A stretch of DNA of 64,000 bases from Hoeflea sp. (GCA_019084245.1 JAHRFE010000040.1:1-64000); one strand, 5' to 3'; shown: positions 9,747 to 19,800, numbered from the stretch's first letter. Notes: a model not told the origin generated them from the letters alone. Made by a program: numbers and translations.

Positions 9747-10799
9747 ATGACCAATATCAAGAGGCGTCAATTTCTCACCAAGGCCGGCGTAGCCGCCGGC
9801 GCCGCCGCCGGTACCGCGCTTGCCGCGCCGCCGGTCCTTGCCCAGGAACCGATCCGCTGGCGCATGCAGACCTATGCCGGTGCGACGCTGGGCCAGTTCG
9901 TCACCCAGCCCTTCGTCGACGCCTTCAACAAGGCTGCGAACGGCGAGATGGTGATCGAGCTGTTCTTCGCCGACCAGATCGTGCCGACCGGCGAATTGTT
10001 CCGCGCCATGCAGGCCGGCACCATCGATGCCGTGCATTCGGACGACGATTCGATGGCGTCGCCGGTGGAAGTCGGCGTGTTCGGCGGCTACTTCCCCTTC
10101 GCCACCCGCTCGATCCTCGATGTGCCGGTCCTGTTCCAGCAGTATGGACTGGCCGACATCTGGCGTGAGGCCTATTCCGGGACCGGCGTCGTTTGGCTTT
10201 CGGCCGCGGGCCAGGATCCGTGCAACTTCAATACCAAGAAGGAAATCACGAGCGTTGCCGATCTCAATGGTCTCAAGCTCTACACCTTCCCGACAGCCGG
10301 CCGCTTCCTCACGCAGTTTGGCGTGGTGCCGGTGTCCATCCCCTATGAAGACGCGGAAGTCGCGGTGCAGACCGGCGAACTCGACGGCATGTCCTGGTCG
10401 GGCATCACCGAGGACTACACCGTCGGCTGGGCCGATGTGACCGACTACTTCCTGACCAACAACATCTCCGGCGCCTGGATCGGATCCTGGTTCGCCAACG
10501 AGGAAAAGTGGAACGCACTGCCCGAACACCTCAAGGCGCTCTACATGTCCTGCATGGAAGCCAGCCACACCTACCGCAACCAGTGGTACTGGGGCGGCGA
10601 AGCCAAGCTGCGTGCCACCGGCGACAAGCTGGAACTCCGCACGGTGCCGGCTTCCGACTGGAAGCAGGTTGAAGATGCGGCGGTGAAGTTCTGGGATGAA
10701 ATTGCCGCGGAAAGCGAAACCAAGGCAAAAGTCATCGAGATCTTCAAGGAATACAACGGCGTCATCAACAAGGCCGGCTTCCCCTACGGCGAAAGCTGA
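9747..10799 (+). CDS. TRAP transporter substrate-binding protein (DctP type), Tat-exported
   Basis: A 350-residue periplasmic receptor. The N-terminus holds a twin-arginine signal (KRRQFLTKAG, hydrophobic Ala-rich core, PPVLAQ cleavage region), so the protein is probably exported folded. DctP features include WRMQTYAGATLGQ and the central WSAAGQDPCNF-like region. AAGGAG lies 8 nt before the ATG. The substrate is unknown. The operon points to an amine, amide or amino alcohol rather than a simple dicarboxylate, but this is inference. Confidence 0.9.
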   Translation: MTNIKRRQFLTKAGVAAGAAAGTALAAPPVLAQEPIRWRMQTYAGATLGQFVTQPFVDAFNKAANGEMVIELFFADQIVPTGELFRAMQAGTIDAVHSDDDSMASPVEVGVFGGYFPFATRSILDVPVLFQQYGLADIWREAYSGTGVVWLSAAGQDPCNFNTKKEITSVADLNGLKLYTFPTAGRFLTQFGVVPVSIPYEDAEVAVQTGELDGMSWSGITEDYTVGWADVTDYFLTNNISGAWIGSWFANEEKWNALPEHLKALYMSCMEASHTYRNQWYWGGEAKLRATGDKLELRTVPASDWKQVEDAAVKFWDEIAAESETKAKVIEIFKEYNGVINKAGFPYGES

Positions 10800-10821
10800 G
10801 CTGACACCCGTTTACGACCTT

Positions 10822-10847
10822 CGCCTCCCGGCTTGCGCCGGGGGGCG
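10822..10847 (+). terminator. Hairpin after dctP, possible attenuator
   Basis: CGCCTCCCGG at 10822-10831 pairs with CCGGGGGGCG at 10838-10847 with one G.T pair and a 6-nt loop. Only GTTTG follows. It may reduce read-through from the TRAP genes to the ligase gene or protect the upstream mRNA. Confidence 0.4.
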
Positions 10848-10909
10848 GTTTGCCGCTAAAGCGCCTCACAAATCCGTGCCCCCGGGGCCGATGACCAGGA
10901 TCAAGACAC

Positions 10910-12274
10910 ATGGCTGGAAACCTTTCCTTCGACGCATTGAAATCGGCCGCCAAGTCCGGTGACATCGACACGGTGCTGGTGTGCTGCGTCGACATGCAGG
11001 GACGGCTGATGGGCAAACGGTTCCATGTGCAGAATTTCATCGATTCGAGCCATGAGGAAACCCATTGCTGCAACTACATGCTGGCGACGGACCTCGAAAT
11101 GGCGACGCCGGACGGCTATGCCACCACCAGCTGGCGCGCCGGCTATGGCGACTATGTGATGAAGCCGGATCTTTCGACCATGCGCCGGGTGCCATGGCTC
11201 GAGGGCACGGCGATGGTGCTGTGCGATCTTCTCGATCATCACAGCCATGAACCCGTGCCGCAATCGCCACGTCAGATCCTGAAGGTGCAGATCGCCCGGC
11301 TGAAGGAACTGGGCTACGAGGCCATGATGGCGACCGAGCTGGAATTCTTCCTGTTCGAGCAGAGTTTCCGTGACCTGGCGCAGTCGGGCTATCGCGAGCT
11401 GACCCCGATCAGCGCCTACAACGAGGATTACCACATCCTCCAGACCACCAAGGAAGAGAGCATCATGCGCCCGGTGCGCAACCATCTCTTCGCCGCCGGC
11501 ATTCCGATCGAGAATTCCAAGGGCGAGGCCGAGACCGGGCAGGAAGAGCTCAACATCCGCTATGCGCCCGCGCTCGATTGCGCCGATCATCACACCATCG
11601 CCAAGCACGCGGTCAAGGAGATAGCCTGGGCGCATGGCCGCTCTGTGACCTTCCTGCCGAAATGGAACCCGAAGAAGGTCGGCTCGTCCTCGCATGTGCA
11701 CATGTCGCTGTGGGCCGGCAAGACGCCGGCCTTCCGCGACGAAAACGGCGAGTACGGCATGTCGGATCTGATGTGCCACTTCATGGCCGGCCTGATCGAA
11801 TATGCGTCCGATTACACCTGGTTCATGGCGCCTTATGTCAACAGCTACAAGCGCTTCATGAAGGGCAGCTTCGCGCCTACCCGCACCGTCTGGTCGGTTG
11901 ACAACCGCACCGCCGGGTTCCGCCTGTGCGGCGAAGGCTCGAAGGCGGTCCGGGTCGAATGCCGCATCGGCGGATCGGACATGAATCCCTATCTGGCGCA
12001 GGCGGCGTTGCTTGCGGCCGGCATCAAGGGAATTGAAGACAAGCTCACCCTGGCGCCGCCGACGGGCGGAGACATCTACGAGAACGCCGAAGCCAAGCAC
12101 ATTCCCTCGACGCTGAGGGCGGCGACGGAAACCCTGCGCGGGTCGAAAATGCTGCGCGAAGCCATGGGCGACGCGGTGATCGATCACTATGTACGTTGCG
12201 CCGAGTGGGAGCAGGAGGAATTCGACAAGGCGGTGACCGATTGGGAAATCGCGCGCGGGTTTGAGCGGGCGTGA
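10910..12274 (+). CDS. Glutamine synthetase family ligase, probably gamma-glutamylamide synthetase
   Basis: A 454-residue member of the glutamine synthetase superfamily. The N-terminal beta-grasp is short, and the catalytic part has the family motifs (ATELEFFLF; SSHVHMSLW; NSYKRF; VECRIGGSDMNPYLA). The sequence resembles the PuuA and glutamate-amine ligase branch more than housekeeping GlnA. Such enzymes join glutamate to an amine using ATP. Its place between a TRAP importer and aldehyde and alcohol dehydrogenases supports a catabolic role. The amine cannot be read from the sequence. Confidence 0.85.
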   Translation: MAGNLSFDALKSAAKSGDIDTVLVCCVDMQGRLMGKRFHVQNFIDSSHEETHCCNYMLATDLEMATPDGYATTSWRAGYGDYVMKPDLSTMRRVPWLEGTAMVLCDLLDHHSHEPVPQSPRQILKVQIARLKELGYEAMMATELEFFLFEQSFRDLAQSGYRELTPISAYNEDYHILQTTKEESIMRPVRNHLFAAGIPIENSKGEAETGQEELNIRYAPALDCADHHTIAKHAVKEIAWAHGRSVTFLPKWNPKKVGSSSHVHMSLWAGKTPAFRDENGEYGMSDLMCHFMAGLIEYASDYTWFMAPYVNSYKRFMKGSFAPTRTVWSVDNRTAGFRLCGEGSKAVRVECRIGGSDMNPYLAQAALLAAGIKGIEDKLTLAPPTGGDIYENAEAKHIPSTLRAATETLRGSKMLREAMGDAVIDHYVRCAEWEQEEFDKAVTDWEIARGFERA

Positions 12275-12279
12275 GTTAC

Positions 12280-12319
12280 AATAGGTACTATTGACAGAAC
12301 TGCATATAGTACCTATTTT
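12280..12319 (+). promoter_or_regulatory. Toxin-antitoxin promoter with perfect 12-bp inverted-repeat operator
   Basis: AATAGGTACTAT (12280-12291) and ATAGTACCTATT (12306-12317) form a perfect inverted repeat with a 14-nt spacer. A promoter lies inside it: TTGACA at 12291-12296, 17 bp, then TATTTT at 12314-12319. Each arm overlaps one promoter box, the usual layout for autorepression by an antitoxin. The stretch is AT-rich against GC-rich neighbours. Confidence 0.75.
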
Positions 12320-12359
12320 TAATCGGAGCAACGATGCTGCTGTTCGAAAGGAGATTCGG

Positions 12360-12776
12360 ATGACCAAGTATGAACCGCTGTCCGACTACTTGAAATCGAG
12401 CGACCATGATCGCGTGCCCATGACATTCAATGAGCTGGAAAAGCTGATTGATGACACCCTGCCTCCTTCGGCGCGCAAGCACCGCGCATGGTGGAGCAAC
12501 AATCCCAGCAATAGTGTCATTACCCGTGCATGGCTTGATGCCGGATATATCACCCGCGATGTTGATCTTGGGGGCGAAAAGCTGGTGTTCCGGCGCGCGC
12601 CGCAGCCAGAACTCGCAGAATCGAAAAACGGCTCCGAAGCCGGATCACGGGATCAGAAAATTGCGGGGGGACGTTCGATTTTTGGCTGCATGAAAGGAAC
12701 TCTAACGATTCCGCCGGGTGTTGACTTGACCGAGCCTGCCGATCCCGACTGGGGGAAGGTCTATGAAGATGGGTGA
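12360..12776 (+). CDS. Antitoxin: DUF7662-like domain fused to a PIN-antitoxin tail
   Basis: A 138-residue protein. Residues 1-80 (YEPLSDYLKSS; PPSARKHRAWWSNN; AWLDAGY) match the DUF7662 pattern, a small domain of unknown function thought to bind nucleic acid. Residues about 105-138 (IFGCMKGTLTIPPGVDLTEP) look like the toxin-neutralising tail of VapB/Phd-type antitoxins paired with PIN toxins. The start at 12360 has AAGGAG with good spacing. The gene overlaps the PIN toxin gene by 14 bp and lies behind its own promoter and operator. Confidence 0.75.
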   Translation: MTKYEPLSDYLKSSDHDRVPMTFNELEKLIDDTLPPSARKHRAWWSNNPSNSVITRAWLDAGYITRDVDLGGEKLVFRRAPQPELAESKNGSEAGSRDQKIAGGRSIFGCMKGTLTIPPGVDLTEPADPDWGKVYEDG

Positions 12777-13182
12777 GCGCCTTATTCTCGATACCTGTGC
12801 CATGATCTGGATCTCACAGGACGAGAAAATTGATGAAACCGCCGCCGAACTGGTCGATGCGGCTGCGTTGGACAACTCCCTGAGCATTTCGGCCATGTCG
12901 GCCTGGGAAATGGGAATGCTGGTCGCGAAGGGGCGGCTCCCCTCCCGGATACCGCCCCTTCGCTGGTTCAATGAATTCCTGGATGTCTCCGGTGTGAAAA
13001 TCGAGGATGCGTTGCCGGACATCCTCGTCGCCTCTTCGTTCCTGCCTGCACCGATCCATAACGACCCCATGGATCGCATATTGATCGCAACCGCCCGGGA
13101 ACGTGACCTGACCATTGTCACGCGGGACCGGGCAATCCTGACCTATGGCGCGCTTGGGCACGTCAAGACTCTCCCCTGCTGA
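12763..13182 (+). CDS. PIN domain ribonuclease toxin (VapC-like)
   Basis: A 139-residue PIN-domain protein. The acidic active-site residues are visible: LDTC near residue 10, SAWEMGML with Glu near 45, and the paired Asp positions in NDPMDRILIATARE and TRDRAIL. VapC-type toxins cut tRNA or rRNA when their antitoxin is lost. The gene overlaps its antitoxin by 14 bp, the usual coupling. The pair sits between the ligase and the aldehyde dehydrogenase of a catabolic operon and breaks it. Confidence 0.88.
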   Translation: MKMGERLILDTCAMIWISQDEKIDETAAELVDAAALDNSLSISAMSAWEMGMLVAKGRLPSRIPPLRWFNEFLDVSGVKIEDALPDILVASSFLPAPIHNDPMDRILIATARERDLTIVTRDRAILTYGALGHVKTLPC

Positions 13183-13193
13183 CTGGAAGAACA

Positions 13194-14585
13194 ATGACCA
13201 CCACCCTGAAATGCATATCCCCCATCGACGGCTCGGTTTACGCCGAACGCCCGGTGATGGCCCTTGACGAGGCAGCTGCGGCCGTCGCGCGGTCGCGCAA
13301 GGCCCAGAAGGACTGGGCCAGGCGTCCGCTCGAAGACCGCATCGCGCTGGTCCGGGCAGGCGTTGCCCGGCTCAACGAGATGAAGGACGAGGTGGTGCCG
13401 GAACTGGCCTGGATGATGGGCCGTCCGGTGCGCTATGGCGGCGAGTTCGGCGGCGTCAACGAGCGCACAAACTACATGGCGGACATTGCGGCGCGGGCTC
13501 TGGCGCCAATCGAAATCGAGACTTCGGCCCAGTTCGAGCGCCGGGTCGAGCGCGTTCCGCATGGTGTCGTCTTCGTGGTGGCGCCGTGGAACTACCCCTA
13601 CATGACGGCGATCAACACGGTCGTCCCGGCCCTGATTGCCGGCAACACGGTCGTGCTCAAGCACGCCACGCAGACGCTTCTGGTCGGCGAGCGTATGGTC
13701 CGGGCCTTCTCCGAGGCCGGCCTGCCGGAGGACGTCTTCATCAATCTGTTCCTGGATCACCAGGGCACCGAGAAGCTCATCTCCGCAGGCAGCTTCAATT
13801 TCATCAATTTCACCGGCTCGGTCGGCGGCGGCAAGGCGATCGAGCGCGCGGCTGCTGGCACCTTCACCGGTCTCGGGCTGGAACTGGGCGGCAAGGATCC
13901 GGGCTATGTCATGGAGGACGCCGATCTCGATTGGGCTGTCGATGTGCTGATGGACGGCGCCATGTACAATGCCGGTCAATGCTGCTGTGGCATCGAGCGG
14001 CTCTACATCGCCCGGCCGCTTTACGACGCCTTCGTCGAAAAGGCCGCGGCATGGGTTTCGTCTGGATTGAAGCTCGGCAATCCGCTCGATGCGGATACAA
14101 CGATCGGGCCGATGGCTAATGTGCGGTTCGCCGCTGAAGTTCGGGCCCAGACGGCCGAAGCGCTCGCCAGCGGCGCGCGCGGGCTGATCGATCCCAAGCT
14201 GTTCCCGGCTGATGATGGCGGCGCCTATCTGATGCCGCAGGTGCTGGTCGACGTGACCCACGACATGCGGGTGATGCGCGACGAGAGCTTCGGTCCGGTG
14301 GTGGGCATCATGCCAGTCGACAGCGACGAGGAAGCGATTGCGCTGATGAACGATTGCCAGTTCGGCCTGACCGCATCGTTGTGGACCAATGACGCAGACC
14401 GCGCCGCGCGCATCGGCGACGAGATTGAGACCGGCACCGTGTTCATGAACCGCGCCGATTATCTCGATCCGGCGCTGTGCTGGACCGGCTGCAAGGCCAC
14501 CGGCCGCGGCGGTTCGCTGTCCGAGATCGGCTTCCACAACCTGACCCGTCCCAAATCCTACCACCTGAGAAAGCAACCCGCATGA
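13194..14585 (+). CDS. Aldehyde dehydrogenase family protein
   Basis: A 463-residue NAD(P)-dependent aldehyde dehydrogenase. Visible motifs are the VVAPWNYPYM cofactor loop, the ELGGKDPGYV segment with the general-base Glu, and NAGQCCCGIERLY with the catalytic cysteine. It overlaps the alcohol dehydrogenase start by 4 bp, so the two are translated together. With the ligase and the ADH it would oxidise an alcohol to a carboxylate in two steps. The substrate is not known. Confidence 0.9.
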   Translation: MTTTLKCISPIDGSVYAERPVMALDEAAAAVARSRKAQKDWARRPLEDRIALVRAGVARLNEMKDEVVPELAWMMGRPVRYGGEFGGVNERTNYMADIAARALAPIEIETSAQFERRVERVPHGVVFVVAPWNYPYMTAINTVVPALIAGNTVVLKHATQTLLVGERMVRAFSEAGLPEDVFINLFLDHQGTEKLISAGSFNFINFTGSVGGGKAIERAAAGTFTGLGLELGGKDPGYVMEDADLDWAVDVLMDGAMYNAGQCCCGIERLYIARPLYDAFVEKAAAWVSSGLKLGNPLDADTTIGPMANVRFAAEVRAQTAEALASGARGLIDPKLFPADDGGAYLMPQVLVDVTHDMRVMRDESFGPVVGIMPVDSDEEAIALMNDCQFGLTASLWTNDADRAARIGDEIETGTVFMNRADYLDPALCWTGCKATGRGGSLSEIGFHNLTRPKSYHLRKQPA

Positions 14586-15727
14586 GCCCGCGCGCCAACT
14601 GGTCCTATCCCACCGCAATCCGTTTTGGCGCAGGGCGCATTTCGGAGCTTGCCGAAGCCTGCCTGACCGCAGGCATCAAGATGCCGCTTCTGGTCACTGA
14701 CAGGGGGCTGGCCTCGCTGCCGATCACGGCGCAGGCGCTCGACATTCTTGATGCTGCCGGCCTCGGCCGGGCCATGTTTTCCGACGTCGATCCGAACCCG
14801 AACGAGAAGAACCTCGAAGCGGGCGTCGCGGCCTTCAAGGCAGGCGATCATGACGGCGTCATTGCCTTCGGCGGCGGCTCGGGCCTTGATCTGGGCAAGC
14901 TGATCGCATTCCAGGCCGGACAGACCCGTCCGGTGTGGGATTTCGAGGATATTGGCGACTGGTGGACCCGCGCCGACGCCAAGGCGATTGCGCCGATCAT
15001 CGCCGTGCCGACGACGGCCGGCACCGGCTCGGAGGTTGGCCGCGCCGGCGTGCTGACCAATTCGGTCACGCACGTCAAGAAGATCATCTTCCACCCGAAA
15101 CTGCTTCCGGCGATCACGATCTGCGATCCGGAACTCACCGTCGGCATGCCGCGGATCATCACGGTGGGCACCGGCATGGATGCCTTCGCCCATTGCCTGG
15201 AGGCCTATTCGTCACCGTTCTACCATCCGATGAGCCAGGGCATCGCGCTTGAGGGCATGCGGCTGGTCAAGGGCAATCTGCCCCTGGTGGTGGCTGACGG
15301 CTCCAACCTGGCTGCGCGCGCGGAAATGATGAGCGCGGCCGCCATGGGGGCTGTGGCGTTCCAGAAGGGTCTCGGCGCCATTCATGCGCTGTCGCATCCG
15401 GTGGGCGCGGTCTACAACACCCATCACGGCATGACCAATGCGGTTGTCATGCCGCCAGTGCTGAAGCTGAACCGGCCCGAAATCGAGGACCGTATCGCGC
15501 GGGCTGCGAACTACATGGGGATCAGCGGCGGATTTGACGGGTTCTACGATTTCGTCCTCAAGCTTCGCGCTGATCTGGGCGTTCCCGACAAGCTCGCGGA
15601 ACTCGGCGTGGGACGCGACCGCATCGACGAGATGACGGCGATGGCGCTGGAAGACCCCAGCGCCGGGGGCAACCCGGTGAAAATGACCCCCGAAAACACC
15701 CGGGCCCTGTTCGAAGCCTGTATCTGA
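14582..15727 (+). CDS. Iron-containing alcohol dehydrogenase
   Basis: A 381-residue group III alcohol dehydrogenase. It shows the GGGSGLDLGK nucleotide site, PTTAGTGSEVGR, and metal-binding Asp/His residues in MDAFAHCLEAY and IHALSHPVGAVYNTHHG. The start overlaps the aldehyde dehydrogenase stop (ATGA). It is the last gene of the operon, and a two-hairpin terminator follows. Confidence 0.92.
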   Translation: MSPRANWSYPTAIRFGAGRISELAEACLTAGIKMPLLVTDRGLASLPITAQALDILDAAGLGRAMFSDVDPNPNEKNLEAGVAAFKAGDHDGVIAFGGGSGLDLGKLIAFQAGQTRPVWDFEDIGDWWTRADAKAIAPIIAVPTTAGTGSEVGRAGVLTNSVTHVKKIIFHPKLLPAITICDPELTVGMPRIITVGTGMDAFAHCLEAYSSPFYHPMSQGIALEGMRLVKGNLPLVVADGSNLAARAEMMSAAAMGAVAFQKGLGAIHALSHPVGAVYNTHHGMTNAVVMPPVLKLNRPEIEDRIARAANYMGISGGFDGFYDFVLKLRADLGVPDKLAELGVGRDRIDEMTAMALEDPSAGGNPVKMTPENTRALFEACI

Positions 15728-15735
15728 AGCAAATC

Positions 15736-15768
15736 CCGGGCATGAGTGCAGACCGCACTCATGCCCGG
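15736..15768 (+). terminator. Perfect 14-bp hairpin downstream of the ADH gene
   Basis: CCGGGCATGAGTGC (15736-15749) pairs perfectly with GCACTCATGCCCGG (15755-15768) around a 5-nt loop. It has no T-run, but a second hairpin with a T-run follows 16 bp later, so the two probably work as a double terminator. Confidence 0.6.
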
Positions 15769-15784
15769 CAACGCAATTGTGAAG

Positions 15785-15818
15785 CCGGTGCGCACGTCAA
15801 TGTGCACCGGTTTTTTTT
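15785..15818 (+). terminator. Rho-independent terminator of the ligase/dehydrogenase operon
   Basis: A hairpin with CCGGTGC pairing with GCACCGG at 15785-15810 is followed by eight T residues at 15811-15818. It ends the operon that closes with the iron-containing alcohol dehydrogenase. Confidence 0.85.
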
Positions 15819-15980
15819 ATCTTTCGCACGCACCGATCCCGTTTCGCCGCCCTGCCAAGGATTGCGGATAAAGTTTTTGCAACTGCAAGATTTAAGGTTA
15901 CAATGCCAAATCGAAGCCGATTTTGCCGGTGGATATTGTTGCTTATTAGAAATTACTTTTCGAGTGCAAAGGGGGAAACT

Positions 15981-16724
15981 ATGAACATGAACGCCGTTCT
16001 GCAGTTTCTGGATGTCAAGAGAGATGAAGGGATCAGCGCCGACGCTATTCGCGCCGAGCTTTCCGAGGTTATCTGCACTCTTGGATTTGACTATTTCACG
16101 CTGGTCCGGCAGCCCGGTCCGGAAAGTGATGCAAGCGACATCATGCTGGCCGGGCAATGGCCCAAGGGCTGGCCCGAACTCTATGTGAAGCGAAAATACG
16201 CCGCCATCGATCCGATCATCCGGTATCTCGGTCACAGCCAGCGTGGCTATCGCTGGGGCGAACCGATGCTCGCTTTTGAACAGGATCCGCATCGCAACAG
16301 GATGGAGCGGATGATGGTCGATGCGCGGCGTCATGGTTTGGAAGACGGGTATGTCTTCCCGGTTCATGGGCGCCGCGGGCTTGTTGGCGTTCTCTCAGTG
16401 GCGGGAAAGGCGGTCGACCTGACGCAATCCGAAATCTCGATGATGGATGCGCTGGCCAAGAAGGCATTCTGGGATATTCTGCAGATGCTTGACCCCGGCG
16501 CCTATGAGCGGATTGCCCGACCTGTCGAGCTTCAGATGACCCGCCGCGAAATGGAGACGCTCGAATATCTCGGCTACGGGATGACATCGAATGAGATGGG
16601 CGCCACTTTGGGGCTGTCGGCGCATACGGTTGACTGGTACATGAACGGAATTCAGGACAAGCTACAGGCCAAGAATCGTCACCATGTGGTGGCGATCGCT
16701 TTCAGGCTCGGCCTTATCTCCTGA
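15981..16724 (+). CDS. LuxR-type regulator with autoinducer-binding domain, no cognate LuxI
   Basis: A 247-residue protein. Residues about 20-165 fit the acyl-homoserine-lactone domain: WPELYVKRKYAAIDPII keeps the Trp/Tyr/Asp-Pro spacing of the ligand pocket, and a Trp follows in YRWGE. The C-terminal helix-turn-helix is at about 180-240 (LTRRE-like MTRREMETLEYLGYGMTSNEMGA). No synthase gene is in the window, so it is a solo. The start has GGGGGAAA upstream. It stands alone before pyc, and its targets are unknown. Confidence 0.88.
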   Translation: MNMNAVLQFLDVKRDEGISADAIRAELSEVICTLGFDYFTLVRQPGPESDASDIMLAGQWPKGWPELYVKRKYAAIDPIIRYLGHSQRGYRWGEPMLAFEQDPHRNRMERMMVDARRHGLEDGYVFPVHGRRGLVGVLSVAGKAVDLTQSEISMMDALAKKAFWDILQMLDPGAYERIARPVELQMTRREMETLEYLGYGMTSNEMGATLGLSAHTVDWYMNGIQDKLQAKNRHHVVAIAFRLGLIS

Positions 16725-16893
16725 TATTCGCGGGCGCGCCTGAGGGACTTGGCCCGGGAGCCCGATGATCGGGCTTGAGCGAATTCGTCCGAAGCGCTTC
16801 GCTCAATTTGCACTGCAGCAAAACAGGCGCTAATGATTGGGGACGGGGCTTGTCCAGCTCCTGATCCCTTTGCCCAAACCCGGGAGCCTGTCT

Positions 16894-19800
16894 GTGCCGA
16901 TTTCCAAGATTCTAGTCGCCAACCGGTCAGAAATTGCCATTCGCGTGTTTCGCGCGGCCAATGAACTGGGCATGAAAACCGTGGCCATCTGGGCCGAGGA
17001 AGACAAGCTCGCGCTGCACCGCTTCAAGGCGGATGAATCCTACCAGGTCGGCCGTGGGCCGCATCTGGCGCGCGATCTCGGGCCGATCGAAAGCTATCTG
17101 TCGATCGATGAAGTGATCCGGGTGGCTAAACTCTCGGGCGCCGATGCCATTCATCCCGGATACGGCCTGTTGTCGGAAAGCCCGGAATTTGCCGACGCCT
17201 GCGCCGAACACGGCATCATCTTTATCGGCCCCCGGCCCGACACGATGCGGCGCCTGGGCAACAAGGTGGCGGCGCGCAATCTGGCCATCGAAATCGGCGT
17301 CCCGGTGGTGCCGGCCACCGAACCGCTGCCCGACGACATGGATGAAGTTGCCCGCATGGCCGAGGAGATCGGCTATCCGATCATGCTGAAAGCCTCCTGG
17401 GGCGGCGGCGGTCGCGGCATGCGCGCCATCCGCGATCCCAAGGACCTGGCCCGCGAGGTCACCGAGGCCAAGCGCGAAGCCATGGCCGCCTTCGGCAAGG
17501 ATGAGGTCTATCTCGAAAAGCTGGTCGAGCGCGCACGGCATGTCGAAAGCCAGATTCTCGGTGACACCCACGGCAACGCCGTGCATCTGTTCGAGCGCGA
17601 TTGCTCGGTGCAGCGCCGCAACCAGAAGGTTGTCGAGCGCGCGCCCGCACCCTATCTGACCGAAGCCCAGCGCCAGGAACTGGCGGCCTATTCGCTCAAG
17701 ATCGCCAATGCCACAAGCTATGTCGGAGCCGGCACGGTCGAATATCTGATGGATATCGACACCGGCGCTTTCTACTTCATCGAGGTCAATCCGCGCATCC
17801 AGGTCGAGCACACGGTGACCGAGGAAGTGACCGGCATCGACATCGTCAAGGCGCAGATCCACATTCTCGAGGGCGCGGTGATCGGCACCCCGGAATCGGG
17901 GATCCCTGTGCAGGCCGATATCAAGCTCAACGGCCATGCGCTGCAGTGCCGGATCACCACCGAGGATCCGGAGCAGAATTTCATTCCCGATTATGGCCGG
18001 ATCACTGCCTATCGCGGCGCCACCGGCTTTGGCATCAGGCTCGATGGCGGCACCGCCTATTCGGGCGCGGTGATCACCCGATTCTACGATCCGCTGCTCG
18101 AGAAGGTCACGGCCTGGGCGCCCACGCCCGAAGAGACCATACGCCGGATGGACCGGGCCCTGCGCGAGTTCCGCATCCGCGGCGTGGCCACCAATCTGAC
18201 CTTTCTGGAAGCCATCATCGGTCATCCCGAGTTCCGCAACAACACCTACACCACGCGGTTCATCGACACCACGCCGGAGCTGTTCGAGCAGGTCAAGCGC
18301 CAGGACCGGGCCACCAAGCTTCTCACTTATCTGGCCGATGTGACGGTCAATGGCCATCCGGAAACCAAGGGGCGGCCGCTGCCAGCCGAGGATGCGGCTG
18401 CGCCCAGGGTTCCCTATGTCGAAGGCGATATCCGGCCGGGTACGCGGCAATTGCTCGAGGAACTTGGTCCTGAAGGCTTCGCCAAATGGATGCGGGCGCA
18501 GAAGCGGGTGTTGATCACCGACACGACGATGCGCGACGGCCATCAGTCGCTGCTCGCCACAAGGATGCGGACCCACGACATCGCGGCCATCGCGGGCACC
18601 TACGCAAAGGCGCTGCCGGATCTCTTGTCGCTGGAATGCTGGGGCGGGGCGACTTTCGATGTGTCGATGCGGTTTCTCACGGAAGACCCGTGGAAGCGGC
18701 TCGAGTTGGTGCGCCAGGGCGCGCCGAACCTGTTGCTGCAGATGCTGCTGCGCGGCGCCAATGGCGTGGGCTACAAGAATTATCCCGACAATGTGGTCAG
18801 GCATTTCGTCCGCCAGGCGGCGCAGGGCGGCATTGACCTGTTCCGGGTGTTCGATTGTCTCAACTGGGTCGAGAACATGCGGGTGTCGATGGATGCGGTG
18901 CGCGAGGAGAACAAGCTCTGCGAGGCCACCATCTGCTACACGGGCGACATTCTCAATTCCGCCCGGCCGAAATACGACCTCAAATATTACACGGCGCTCG
19001 CCGCCGATCTTGAAAAGGCCGGCGCGCACATCATCGCGGTCAAGGACATGGCCGGGCTCTTGAAGCCGGCGGCGGCGCGTCAGCTGTTTGCAGCACTCAG
19101 GCAGGCCACCGATCTGCCGATCCACTTCCACACCCACGACACCTCGGGGATCTCGGCCGCGACTGTGCTCGCCGCGGTCGACAGCGGCGTTGACGCCGTG
19201 GATGCGGCGATGGATTCGCTGTCGGGCAACACGTCGCAGCCCTGCCTGGGCTCGATCGTCGAGGCGCTGAAGGGCCATGAACGCGATCCGGGTCTCGATA
19301 CCGAGTGGATCCGCCGGATCTCGTTCTACTGGGAAGCCGTGCGCAACCAGTATGCGGCGTTTGAAAGCGATCTCAAGGGACCGGCGTCGGAAGTCTACCT
19401 GCATGAGATGCCGGGCGGGCAGTTTACCAATCTCAAGGAGCAGGCACGCTCGCTCGGGCTGGAAACCCGCTGGCATGAAGTGGCGCAGGCCTATGCCGAC
19501 GCCAACCGGATGTTCGGCGACATCGTCAAGGTGACGCCATCGTCAAAGGTTGTCGGCGACATGGCCTTGATGATGGTCAGCCAGGATCTGAGCGTGGCCG
19601 ACGTCGAAAACCCGGACAAGGACGTGTCGTTCCCCGAATCGGTGGTCTCGATGATGCGCGGCGATCTGGGCCAGCCGCCAGCCGGCTGGCCGGAGGCGCT
19701 GCAGCGCAAGGTGCTCAAGGGCGATCAAGCCTATACCGCCCGCCCCGGCTCGCTGCTGCCCGACGCGGATCTTGAGGCCGAGCGGGCCGAAATCGAAGAG

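Noticed and set aside
13143-14618. 491-residue open frame on the minus strand
   Set aside because: It is opposite the aldehyde dehydrogenase gene and has no recognisable domain.
16927-19476. 849-residue open frame on the minus strand
   Set aside because: It lies fully within pyc, which has the expected domains, and its translation shows no domain. It is a chance frame of GC-rich DNA.
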